DNA of 64,000 nucleotides from the NCBI GenBank assembly GCA_921293015.1, contig OV121083.1:33224908-33288907 (forward strand), written 5' to 3'. This stretch comes from Phorcus lineatus. Lineage: Eukaryota > Mollusca > Gastropoda > Trochida > Trochidae. The notes beneath the pieces are model-generated. The model did not search any database, was not told the DNA's origin, and saw nothing but the letters and a program-made list of their open reading frames with translations. Of the stretch, positions 12,601 to 23,990 are shown one piece after another. Within the stretch, counting starts at the first letter, position 1. Each line of letters starts with the position of its first letter. The translations under genes were made by a program, and so were the position numbers.

Positions 12601-13082
12601 GGAAAAGCACAGACAGCTCAGTAGAGTGACAATATAAAGCTATTAAGCCGGACAATGACCCGCGTCAATTAGTCAACGCAATTTTGGAAACATATCTAAT
12701 GTAGGTAGAAGATCAAAATGAGACTGGTGTTTAAAAGGTTATAGAACTAGAATTCATGTAATTGTGTGATTTAGGCTTCGACATACACGGAAGAATGTTT
12801 ATCATTGAAAACTAATAATTGTATTTGATATTTTATTTGTTTTGAGTGAATATTATAATCAGTGGTGAGTGAAAGTCTTTAATTTCTCAGGAGTTATTGC
12901 CTTGGATGATTACACTTGAAATAACAGAGAGGATTCAGTGGAGTAAGCGATGGTAAATGCCTCTGTAAGTAGTACCTACCTACCTACCCACAGACAAATG
13001 AGGAGAATAAGAGTTGTTAAGCTGTGAGAACATACCAAATTCGTCACTGTCTTAGAAAATTGGTTTCCATAGTAGTAACAGA

Positions 13083-13644
13083 CTAGTGTTGTAACGATTC
13101 ATCGAAAGTATCGATGTTTGCATCGTCTACTACGCGATACGAGTGCATCGATACAAAACATGTTTAGACAATATATCAGGATATTTATATCGTGAGGGTC
13201 CACAATACATCGATGTATCGCCATAAGAGACAATATATCCCGATACTGTTAACATAATTTGTTTCCACCAAATAACTATGAAAGCTGAAAAGGTTTACTT
13301 CTATTTAAGAGATAACAGTGTTTAGAACAGAAAGAGAAAGAGAAATTATATGACATTTCTGATATTTTATATGTAATTTCACAGTGTCTCTTATTTTGTT
13401 ATTTCCCTTCATGAAATATCTTTGCCAATTTGGTATCTAAGAAATAACATCACTGTTCTATGTCTTATCTATAGTTCTGTCATAATATGTAGAGAATCAG
13501 GATACGTATTGTATCGCAACCACTGTATCGTGATGATAATCGTCTCGCAGATCCCTTGGCAATAATTCCATGATATATCGTCTCGCCTAATAAAACTAGA
13601 ATCGGGATATATTGTCTCGCCACTAAGGCCAGGATACACAGGTC
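13083..13644. mobile_element. hAT-like non-autonomous element with target duplication
   Basis: Flanked by the exact direct repeat TAGTAACAGA at 13073-13082 and 13645-13654; hAT elements make 8-bp duplications, so the two extra bases are chance or part of the ends. Ends read CTAGTGTTGTAACG and ATACACAGGTC, a weak inverted match. The interior is full of ATCGATAC and CGATATAT motifs and complementary GATAATCGTCTCGC segments, typical of foldback-prone hAT-derived MITEs. A 75-codon minus-strand frame inside is not coding. Confidence 0.6.
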
Positions 13645-13979
13645 TAGTAACAGATATCTTAGCAGTATGAGTCCAAGTGTATTTCTGTATGATCATGGAA
13701 TATTAAACAGAGTATAGAAGAATACAGATGTTGTATGTATCACTAAGACGTTTGACTTCAAGAATAAAGCCCCGCTTCGACACACGAAGAAGCCAAACAG
13801 GATCACAGATATGATTGTGCAGGAACTATGGCAGTTTACTATATTTCTAACCAGGCATACCTTCTCATATCAATTTTTGATTTCATTGGGAGTATGCTGA
13901 CAATAAGAAGAACGATATCAACACTTGTCATGGATGACAAGCACTTTTTTATGTAGAATCAGTGAGGTGTTTAAGATGA

Positions 13980-14240
13980 AGTTGAAGTGTTTTGGAGCAA
14001 CTATACAGGGTTTCACAACTATAACGTGCTCTGGACAGGACATCAGAGTTGGACACTTCGGTACTCCAGTCCAGGGATGAAGACCATCTTCTTGAAGGCC
14101 AGCATTGATAACACCACATGATCTCTTTTGTTCCCAGCATATGTCACTGGTTTGTTGAGTGGGACCGAAATGTCTGCTGATGGTAAGCTCAAGATGAACA
14201 TAATTTGTAACCTCAGAGACTTCAACATCAGCAAGATGCC
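13980..14240 (-). pseudogene. Degenerate LINE reverse transcriptase remnant
   Basis: Minus-strand frames here read VTNYVHLELTIS, then YAGNKRDHVVLSMLAFKK and a C-rich stretch ending HVIVVKPCI across frames. The pattern is reminiscent of the end of LINE reverse transcriptases (a YxxLGxxIS turn, then a basic helix, then the region before the C-terminus). No catalytic motif remains; the match is weak. Confidence 0.3.
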
Positions 14241-15451
14241 AGGTTATCGATTAGCGTGTCATTTATGTGAGTCTCGTTGAATACAGGGACTTACGTTTAC
14301 TTTTCTTCTCGGCGAAATCGCCATTTACAACTTACACGTGACAATTAGACATGAGCCTATCAATGCCAATGTTTTGGTAAGCGAGAGGAGGGTCAAATCA
14401 TCTGCGGATGTAGGAGCACTACATTGATTCTTGTGAACTGTTACCAAGGCTGTGCAGCCGCTCATCGATGTACTCACCAGCCTTGATATTGCAGATGGCG
14501 TTGTTCTGCACTTCAGTTACTCGAGGAACGAATTAACCTTAAGAATCAAAATCAGTAGCTACTGTAACCATAGATATTAATATTCAGTCTCTGAAGAATA
14601 ATTCTAATAACGTTTATTATATTCATCATAAGAAGGAACCTCAGAGAAATGGCTCTTGTAGTTAACTTTACATCTATTATTAGGTTATGTTTATGTCTAA
14701 ATATTAACTGCAGTCTGTGTGTAAGAGCACACTAACCATCAAAACACCTGGTTTGTATTGCAAACGTTGTACAACTGTATATATATATATCAGACTTTAA
14801 TCAATCGGTAAAACATCCTTCACTCTGGTTCATTCCACCAAATATAATAAATCTCCTTATCTTTTTTTTTATGGCACTGTTTAACTTTACGCTCAGTTCT
14901 TTGAGAATTTCTTGATTTACTGGCGATCTCGCTACTAAAGTCCTGTGAATAGATATTAAGGTATCCGATGAGGCTACCCTATCCTTTTATTGAAAACTAA
15001 TGTAGGTGTAAGTTACTCAGGAACAATTTACAGAAGCGCTAAATGTCATAGATGGTTGTGTGACGCGTGAAGGTGGAAATTACTCCGCATTTGATTGTCA
15101 TCATCTGTCATCCTAGTCACGTGACTGACATACCTCGTAATCCGAGCTAGCTAATGTACCACGGGTACTCGATGTAATCTTGTCTTTGTCTCCTCTTTCA
15201 GGACCTAGAGCACGTGTTCAGAACATTGCTAATGGCAACACTGATGAAAGCTGGAAATGAAACTTGATTAGTAAGAAAGGTTTTAAATGGACTATTGGAT
15301 AAATTGATTCAGAATTAGTGTGTCGTAATAATTTGCTAGTTTACACTTAAGAACTGCTAATAACATATACCGTCTTGTCTCGATTCAGAAACTGGCACTA
15401 TATTTGAGTTGGTTGAGAATTAAGGCACATTGCTAGTGAACGTAAAGGCGA

Positions 15452-15725
15452 CTTTGTAATACAGACATTTCACGATACGATACGTATCACGATATCTAAA
15501 TATGCTACGATTCCATACGATACATTCACGATACACTATTTTCAGGGATTGTTGTTTAAAAGAAAGATTAACATTTAGCATCCACCTTGACTATTAGACA
15601 AAATAAACAGTTTTAAAGTCAACGATACTTATCACGAAACAGAGACCGTATCACGATACGTCTATCGTCAGTTTACATGTAAGTACTCAATTCTCGATAC
15701 TACGATATATCGGCACAGTTCTACT
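15452..15725. mobile_element. Second CGATAC-rich hAT-like fragment
   Basis: Dense in ACGATACGATACGTATCACG, CACGATACA and GATACTACGATATATCGG motifs like those in the element at 13.1 kb, but no target duplication or clear ends are visible. Confidence 0.45.
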
Positions 15726-16974
15726 TTGTATATCGTATTCCCTTGCTATTTACAGTCTATCTAAACTATGTAGGACCACATACAGAGCGAACCCATAATA
15801 GTAACGGGTTCCTTGTTTCTCACACAATTCTTTCACAATCCAGAAATGAAATCACAGCTATCTGTTGCAGATAATTACAGTGCACGGTTTCCCTGAAGCA
15901 TGCTTTGTGGACGTGTCACTAAGGAATTTTAATAGAAGACACAGGTATTTAGTGGTCATATCTCTTACCTGAAGTCATCAAAGGTGATTCAAACGCACAT
16001 TACAAAGGTTTTACCTTGATGCAAACGTACGTTTTATTTGCTTTATGACTTGTGCTCCGTTGAGTGTCTGGTATGTTTAAGTCGAAGTTCTTAAGAAACT
16101 GCAGCTGCATCTTGCGATTGCGTATTTACAGTTTGTTAAGTTTAGTTAAAGTGATGCTCTTATACGATAATTATTGGTGATGTATTAGACTGGTTGTCAT
16201 GTTCTGTTAGATAAAGGATATTTTCTTTCAACGTATTTAACAAACAGCCGCACAAATGATGTAAAACATATTTTGATATTTCTGTCATCTTTGTTTTATC
16301 CTTTCCCCCTGCTATCAAAATGAATCTGATCTGATTTCTTGAAAAAAGTAAAACGTTTTACGTATGGGTTATTGGTATGCTCAGATTATAACTGCTAACT
16401 AAAAGCTGAATGAGTCAACAGTAGCCGATATGATAACTTCAGTAAATTACAATAAGATGCAAAAATGAAGACATGTGAAGACATAGCACCTTGACATGTC
16501 GATTTCCTCGAAAGATGATTATCGCAGATCAGAGAATATCTGTTTTCGTTGTCTACTGTCACATATCATCTGTGTCATGTTGCCAGTGTTTTATCAGCTC
16601 AATTACATCGTCCACGCGTGTACAAACCTCCACCCTACGCGACTTCGTCTAAAGTTCCAAACCTCCACTGCGAATTGTGATATAGCCTTGTGTTCTCTCC
16701 TGGCGGATAGGGTCAGTGAAGCGTATTTTACTACTCAAATTACCCGTACTTTTATCGAAATCATGACTTGTCTTCATTTTCTTTGTTTCTACTATATTAC
16801 TAATATTTTGATACCTTGTAAATATTTAGATTACAATTTACAAGTGAAATATTTATTTTACCTCATACATCATACGTTACTATCAATGATGAGATTTTTA
16901 TATACTGATTTTTAAGAAAACCTTATGAACGAATTTTTTTATGATGTTAGAGAATATTCGTTATGTTAATCTAG

Positions 16975-17165
16975 GTTAGGTGAGTTAACGCCGCTTTCAA
17001 GATTATTTCACTCATATCGCGGCTGCTAGTATTAATGCAGGGAGAAAGCCCGCAACACCATAGTGGCTATATATGCATTGCGGTGAAACCTGCGAGTATC
17101 GGCTGGAACTAGCGAACCATGGGTTATACTGCGCTGAATTTCAGTATAGCATTGCACCCAAACCT
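16975..17165. repeat. ACGCCGC...GCGGC interspersed repeat
   Basis: A locally GC-rich stretch with GTGAGTTAACGCCGCTTTC, then CATATCGCGGCTGCTAG and GCAGGGAGAAAGCCCG. From memory this resembles a repeat very common in gastropod genomes (GTGAGT...ACGCCGC...TATGGCGGC). There is also a short perfect stem TATACTG...CAGTATA near 17130. Identity is recollection and is not tested. Confidence 0.4.
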
Positions 17166-19098
17166 GACTGCATGTAGAACAGTTATATTAATCTAAAAGC
17201 GAACTATCGTATGGTTAATCTCATTCGAGTGCTTCGAACAGTTGCTTAAAAACAGAAGTAGGTTATAGAATAATTTGAGCCTTTGTTGTCAATTGGGTTT
17301 TGTTCTTTTTAAAAGTGCTAACTATATAGATGAACTATCCGTTTTGAATCAACTGATATGGTTTAGATTTATGTCAGTATCTGAAAGAGCAATACAGCCT
17401 GTATATTTTGTGGAAATGGAGTGTGTACTATTCTTGCACTTGGATGCCTAAAACGAGAAACTCCTTTAGATTTCTTTTTCAGAATACCGTCACTCAGCTC
17501 GTTTTAAATTGTATATAGTGACGGACATTCTGCTGGTGAAGCTGATCAACAGAAAATCGCTGTGCAATCCGTTGCACTCGTGTTTGACTGATCTTGAATA
17601 ACGCACATCGTGAGATCAAAGACGTGTATAGACGACACAAAACGGTCAGCATGATTAGATAGAAGCTAACATCAGGAGTCATCTATTAATATTTACCTCC
17701 AAAACGCTTCATCCTCTGTCTTTATATCTTTTAAACATACAACACTCATCGACAAATATTGCTTATACTTCATTTGGGCCTCCAAGTTTTTTTATACGGA
17801 ACCCGATCGAAGAGAATAATGTGCCACCCTCTTTTTGCATTTTAGAAAACTTACGACCGTATCATCATGTCTTTAAACACATAAAGGGCATCTCAGATTT
17901 TTATGCTGGCCCAAATCAAGGGAAAGTAACGTCTTTATTTCAAAATCTATCTTGTCATTTTCGGTGGCACGTTTTAGCGCGTGTATGCTTTTCATGGCAA
18001 ATCGTCCTTTCATTTCGGCAAACACTAGCACTCCTGGCGATGTTTGCAATGACGATTTGGTGGCTAATAGGCGCTGTTAAGCATGCACTTGTGAATGAAT
18101 CGCCTCTGTCAATACCATAGTGTGAGTTTGGTGAATGTCGGTCTATTTCTGTGACTGTTGCATCATGGAAGTCACAAGCATTTGGTGTGAGGAGGGTGAC
18201 ACATCGCTCTAGATATACACTAGTTTATATATTCAGACTTTTCAGCAAGTAAGCAAACAAGGATAAAACCTTTTTTAAATTGTGTGAGTGATCTACGTGG
18301 TTTTAGCATGCTATAAGCACTATTTACTTCGATGATTCAAACTTACTGCATCGTCTGTACATTTTGTTTATAATTCGATTCAGATCAATGAGAAGAAGAC
18401 GTAATCGTTATGTCATTAGTCGTTATACACAAATGTTAACATCCACAATATCATGTCGGCAATATGAACACAGCAGAGGTATTGTTATTTTGACGTTAAG
18501 AAAATATGATAAAAATATGATAACAATATGCCCTAGTCTATATCAAATTGGTATTATGACATTGACTTTTCATATGACACTGTTGACAATATCTATATTA
18601 GTAAAATGTACACACATAATGCAACATTTGGAATATCATACTGGTTGAGTGACGTTAGTGATACGACATATAAAACTTTAAAAATGTACTATTTGTAAGG
18701 AAATAACTGATATGACATTTAACCTCATTTTGATAATGTCACACTGGTGGTGTAATCAGACTGATGCAATGGTTACCTTTATTCTAGTAATGTGGAGATG
18801 GTGATATTGATTCATGGGCAAAATGACAATGGTTATTGTTGTTATACAAACTTAGCGTAAAATCACATTATATATTATGATTGATATTGATATTTTTAAT
18901 GTCTTATGCATCACAAATAATGCAAGTCGTGAGTTTGATAAATATTTAATGAAATCAATCATTACTGTTCCTTTCTTGATTCAAACATCTTTGGTCAATA
19001 TCACGGGTAAGTTGTTTAATTCTAATTATAACTTGCCTTCCTCTAAATTATTGTATTGTATATGATACAGACACAGTTATCTAGTGCCCAAACCGACA

Positions 19099-19525
19099 CT
19101 ACTCTAAGCTAAAACCTGACGTGAACGCTACCAATATACCTCTTCGCTGCAACAAGGTCACTGAGTACGTCTTGATTGAGGACAGAGAAGAATTTCGGAT
19201 CTTCCAAACGATATTTGTACAGAACCCGGTTTCTATTGAGCATGACGAGTTGATTTGCATACGGCTGAATCTAAATACCGTTTCGCACTCGCGCCGTTTC
19301 GTTGTTGGCACTCGGTCCGATTTAAAACATCTGTGATGAGTCGACTATCTCAACTATGCCTGCACTGAGAAACATGTCGGTTAAAGTCTTACGCAACATC
19401 TCTCCCCTAGAAACATCATACATGACAGTGAAGATGGGTTGACATTCACTCTTACGTCTAATTCTTCTAAACATGGCGTGGTAATAACTCTTATCAGTGA
19501 ACAAATGGATATTGTAATTCTTCAT
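19099..19525. other. Possible decayed coding segment, frame and strand unresolved
   Basis: Three long frames overlap here: plus 19121-19336 (EYVLIEDREEFRIFQ; ELICIRLNLNTVSHSRRF), minus 19322-19525 (NIHLFTDKSYYHAMFRRIRR; MLRKTLTDMFLSAG) and minus 19099-19311. Local GC is higher than the neighbourhood. The peptides look protein-like but I cannot pick one strand or name a family. It may be part of an old transposon or a broken gene. Confidence 0.2.
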
Positions 19526-22500
19526 ATATGATTCTCATCTCGAAAACACCCAGTATCGACTTGAATGTACAACCTTAAAGACTAAGTCCATGATTTTCAG
19601 GGAATTTATGTTTCGTTTTCGTATGTGGCAACACGCAACTCAAAATAACTCACATATTCATCCAAAAAATGCCAAAATAAGTAGAAATTATTGGTTTTAT
19701 CAATGAAAATCACAAAACACCCCTTGAATGTGCGTTTATACCAGCTACGTTTCTCCTCCTTTAAGTGACAAGATTCATCAAAGTTCACATATATATGACT
19801 CCAACAACTTCAGTTTCAGTTTCCCTTTAAACGTGCTCGAATACAACCGGCAGAGAGAAATATTAACCTCAGGTAAACGTTGTATTCGAGGAGTAGGGTC
19901 AAATTGAAGGGTAAATGCTACACGTACTGCTACGTGATTGTGTTGATGCACTATCTTCATTATGTTCAAATCTAGGTCAATATTTTTAAAAAGCAGATTA
20001 CATCCCACTGTTGTTAACATTTTCATTAGTCTTTCCTAAATCACTTTGAATGATTGTACAAGTTGAAAATTTAAAAAACGACCGTATGATTAACATCAAT
20101 GTGATGTATTGTTTTACATGGTGAGGTGATATACATGGTCTAAGAAATATTTTCACCCTTTTCTAACAAAAAAAAACATTGAAGATTTTTTTCAGTGCAT
20201 CACAGATGTATTATTCGAACGTTCGTTTAGTTTCCAACATGAGAAAATGCAAAAGGAAGAAAATAAAGTGGAGTCCCTAAATTGTAATTTGTTGTATTAA
20301 ATTTAAATCCCCTAGACATTGCACTAGCGTCTCACAGTCTCAGTTTACAATAACTATTGATATTCGTTTTAAAGACAATCCCATCGAGATGAACAACCCA
20401 TCTAAAATTGAAAATATGAAAACAAAATTGAGCCTCGCTCAATATGAGGCCACGTGTCACCGTTGTCCTTGAATGAAAAAAATATTAGCAATGGAAAGGC
20501 TGTTTATAATGTCTAAAATTCGGAAAGAAATATGTGTGAAAATGACTGAAAAATGGTTAATTATGTAAATTCATTATATTCACAATTTCCAAATAAAGTT
20601 ATTATCATTTATATTCAATTTCAAGAAAAGTCGTTTAACATAATTTCAATTTGTGTTATAAATTAACTGCATTTTCATTTAACTTTCGCACTCAGGGGGT
20701 AATACATCATATAAAACGTTTTCTTGAAAGAGTGAAAAATATTAACACATATTCTTTCTGACACCTTACTGTGTTACGAGAGTTGAGTGCAGAAGCTCTT
20801 TGCACTGTGTGAACAGCTAGTCGGTGCAAGGAGTCTACATGCCTGTGCGATGTTTCGAGTTTGCTCTATTTATTCCAACCATTTCGCACAGTCAATAAAA
20901 GACAACTCGTCACGAACCCATTTCAAGTCTAATTTCTTCTCGCTTCCTTGGAATCATATGGTTGCCATGTTTTGTCATTTGTAACGAATAAAGATATTGC
21001 TTCATCTGAAGCTAGAAATGTGAAAACATTAGTAGAAAATATACTTGGGACAATGAACATACTTTAGCGGTAAGACGAGATTATTTCTTTTCTTGACATT
21101 TAAGAGGGATAACCCAAACTGGACGGTGTCTTTCAAAAATAGTATGTGTAATAGACTAAGATAGACGATGTATAATAATCTACATGAATGCTTCCGCATT
21201 TCCCTCATCATGAAGTCACAGTGTTACTGTCTCTTTAAATGCAGATTGATTTTATGAATTACGTTGAAGTGTGTATAACTGCCATTCATAAACATTCTAT
21301 GAAAGAATGTTGAAATATTGGAAAAAAATACTTAATTATTATCCTTTTCATTAATTCTGAAACTAGTTAATTTTTTCATTAAGTGTTAGACCTTTTTACG
21401 AATAGAGTTAGCCATCTAGGGATATCTTTTCGGAGATGTTAGATGAATAAATATTGTAAACAGAAGCAATGGACTGAGGTAAATGTCTTCAAAAAGTTTA
21501 ACATTGGTTATTGAAAGATAGCATTTCAAATCATCAAATGTTTATCAATCAAAGCAACATTATCGTGTCACGTTTAATGTTCTTCAACCCGCAGATGACT
21601 TCAGGCGAGACTCACTTCCGGTTACAGCATGAGAACGAGGCTCGGAACTTTGGCGGTGACATGTAGACCTATTGCCGCTAAGCCTTTGATTATGGTACAG
21701 ATTACAATAGGCAATCACTTTACATATTAAACCTTTTCGGAAACTATTTGATGCTAGAAATTGCACTCATCCGTCTTAATCAACTCCACAATGGAACAGG
21801 ATAGGCGACAAAATGATACGTCAGTTGTCAGTGTGAACTCCAACGTTAATCTGAAAATAGAACAAATTGAGGGGCAAGCTACATTGTCGTGAGAAATTGG
21901 TCATCTTGTGTCCGCTTAACTGGCCATGTAAAGTGGCGATCTGGCCAATGTTTGTGGTTGTGGTTCAAGTGTTAAACTCATATGATATTCCCCCGCTTCG
22001 AATATACACTCCATTGTTAGAATCTATTTTATCGTCTTCGGTTTCCGAAACACACGCTGTGCACAAGAAAGGAAGACTTCACGCTGCGGCCGGATCTTGC
22101 ATTCTTAGTTAAGTCTTTAATACTCTAGAGTAATAAAGGAGATTCCAAATGCCCCGACCCCTACTGTGTCCTTAACTTCTCCCCACACCCAGTAACCCTT
22201 GTAAGCTTGCTTCTTAGTTTTCATGTGCTACAGCATCTAGTGGACTATGAAATTGGGTTAGGTAGATACCTTTATTAGGGAAACGCTTGAAAATATATTT
22301 TACAGTTCTTACGACGAGCTTAATAAATAATACAACCATGACAGTTGCTTCACGCATGCGCGCCTTAAGTTAATGGAGCTGTTGGCTATAATAGCTCAAG
22401 AACCATTAGTCGAACCGTGTTGAATATAATATTTTATAATATTCTCATTAAATACTTTGGAGGTGTTTGGAAGTGTTCCCATGACAGAAATAAGTTGAAT

Positions 22501-23129
22501 ACAGAATCATGGACCATCTAACATTTTTGTTGAAGGATGCTTGTAAATTGATAAAAGACGAAATGTTTTTGTAAAGTTCTAAACAGTCCCTATATTTATG
22601 TTATAGTCGACATAGTGCGATCATTTAGAAATACGCTCAAATGCTTAACTGACTAATTATCACAGGTATATTGATTCATATAAAACAGTTCTTTCAACCC
22701 TTCCACGATTAAATTAATTCATGTAGGATCTGTTAAAATAAACTATTTAACAGCATACATTTACATTGTGTGTAAATGCGGTTATTTTGTGCAGCTCAGT
22801 GGCGCAGTCGGGTGTATTTCAACCGCTATGGGACTGCTAACGAGCGACAAACGGCGCTTCTTACCTGCAGACTGATTCGACCTTCATGAGTGCTATCCCA
22901 CACACTCGGACTTATCTAAACAAGAGGCATCAGAAGATGACATTCCCGCATATTTCGTAACATGCATACGTGTAATCTAAGAATAAGAATGTCTAATGAA
23001 ACCTTTGAGTTGAGTTTGAGAAAGATATGAAGAGCAGTTATTTTAGTTCTGCTAAAGAAAAAGCTATCCTTGTACAGAGTCCAAATTCAACTTGTTTCCA
23101 TGTAAACGAAAACCTTTTGTTCTTCAAAA

Positions 23130-23460
23130 TCCTGAAAATATCAAAAGGCACCACTTCAGTAGGTGGGCAACAAAGCTGCAAATGTTCAGAGAATTTGACA
23201 AGCAGTTTTTGATTTCTGCTCCGAGGTACATAGTCAAAATTGGACATGAGTATCAGAGGCACCACTGCATCGTTCACGGAGAGAGGTTGTAAACGTGATG
23301 ACCTTATTCTCCAAAAGGAAGGATGCGGATAAGTAAATAAGTAGTTCAGTAGCTTGATAGAACTCATGTGAAGTTTCAGAAAATTTGTAAATATCAAAAG
23401 GCACCACTCCACGAGGTGGGTAGTAATCATGCAAAGTTTCAGAAAGATTCGATGGGCGGA
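23130..23460. repeat. Degenerate tandem repeat with GGCACCAC units
   Basis: ATATCAAAAGGCACCACTTC with AGGTGGG occurs near 23137, and ATATCAAAAGGCACCACTCC with GAGGTGGG near 23392; a related AGAGGCACCACTG lies near 23257. Each is followed by a variant of TGCAAAGTTTCAGA. Probably a decayed interspersed or tandem element; the long frames on both strands here follow from it. Confidence 0.5.
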
Positions 23461-23667
23461 CATTTATCTCGTCCACCAAGACGTAATGTAGGTACATGTA
23501 CGTATTAGGGTTACCAACCGAGGTGGAGATGTGCATCAATCAGAACACCTAAGCACGTGCGCCGTTGATTTGTTATCCAGAGACGTGGAACGTCTTTTGA
23601 TTGCATCATATGTGCCTATATATAGGTGTTCCTATTCATGGAACAAGGGTGGTCACTGACTTGCAAT

Positions 23668-23990
23668 TCATAATAATAATAATAATGTGGATATTTATAT
23701 GGCGCCTTTTCCACGTCCTAAGACATGCTCAAAGCGCTGCCTACATCATTACCCTGAGGGAAAGTTTACTTTCAAAGCTGCTACTAAGCGCTAAGTCCGT
23801 ACAACCCTATATTCAGGTACCCATTTTAACAGCTGGGTGGACTGAGTGCAATGTGGATGAAGTGCCTTGCTCAAGGACACAACACAGTTTTGGACCCAGG
23901 TCACAAATTTTTGGTGTCTCCACCGGGATTCGAACCCGAGTCGTCGGCGTGAAGGGCCAGCACGCTAACCACTACGCCACTGTGCTCCAC
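23668..23990 (-). mobile_element. tRNA-derived SINE with (AAT)n tail
   Basis: Read on the minus strand. The 5' head is tRNA-like: A box TGGCGTAGTGG (complement of 23969-23979) and B box GGTTCGAATCC (complement of 23926-23936), the two internal RNA polymerase III promoter elements. The body contains TCCTTGAGCAAGGCACTT and CAGCGCTTTGAGCATG. The 3' end reads GGCGCCATATAAATATCCAC followed by an ATT repeat. The GCGC-TATATAAAT plus ATT tail is the kind shared by SINEs mobilised by L2/CR1 LINEs. The plus-strand frame at 23601-24008 is a read-through of this element. Confidence 0.85.

Larger units (their letters stand above)
15726..22990. other. Mostly featureless AT-rich DNA
   Basis: Beyond the repeat at 16975 and the ambiguous segment at 19099, I find no exon with convincing splice sites. 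The longest plus frames (16496-16915, 139 codons; 17821-18120, 99 codons) have AT-driven composition and no family resemblance. Confidence 0.4.

Noticed and set aside
16496-16915. 139-codon plus frame
   Set aside because: AT-driven hydrophobic composition, no recognisable motif, no promoter or splice context.
20787-20984. 65-codon plus frame followed at once by AATAAA (20987)
   Set aside because: Tempting as a small gene, but the peptide has no recognisable features and AATAAA is common in AT-rich DNA.
22795-22885. tRNA-like sequence with a perfect A box TGGCGCAGTCGG
   Set aside because: The only B-box candidate (TGATTCGACCT) is poor and about 70 bases away, and no cloverleaf folds; not called as a tRNA.
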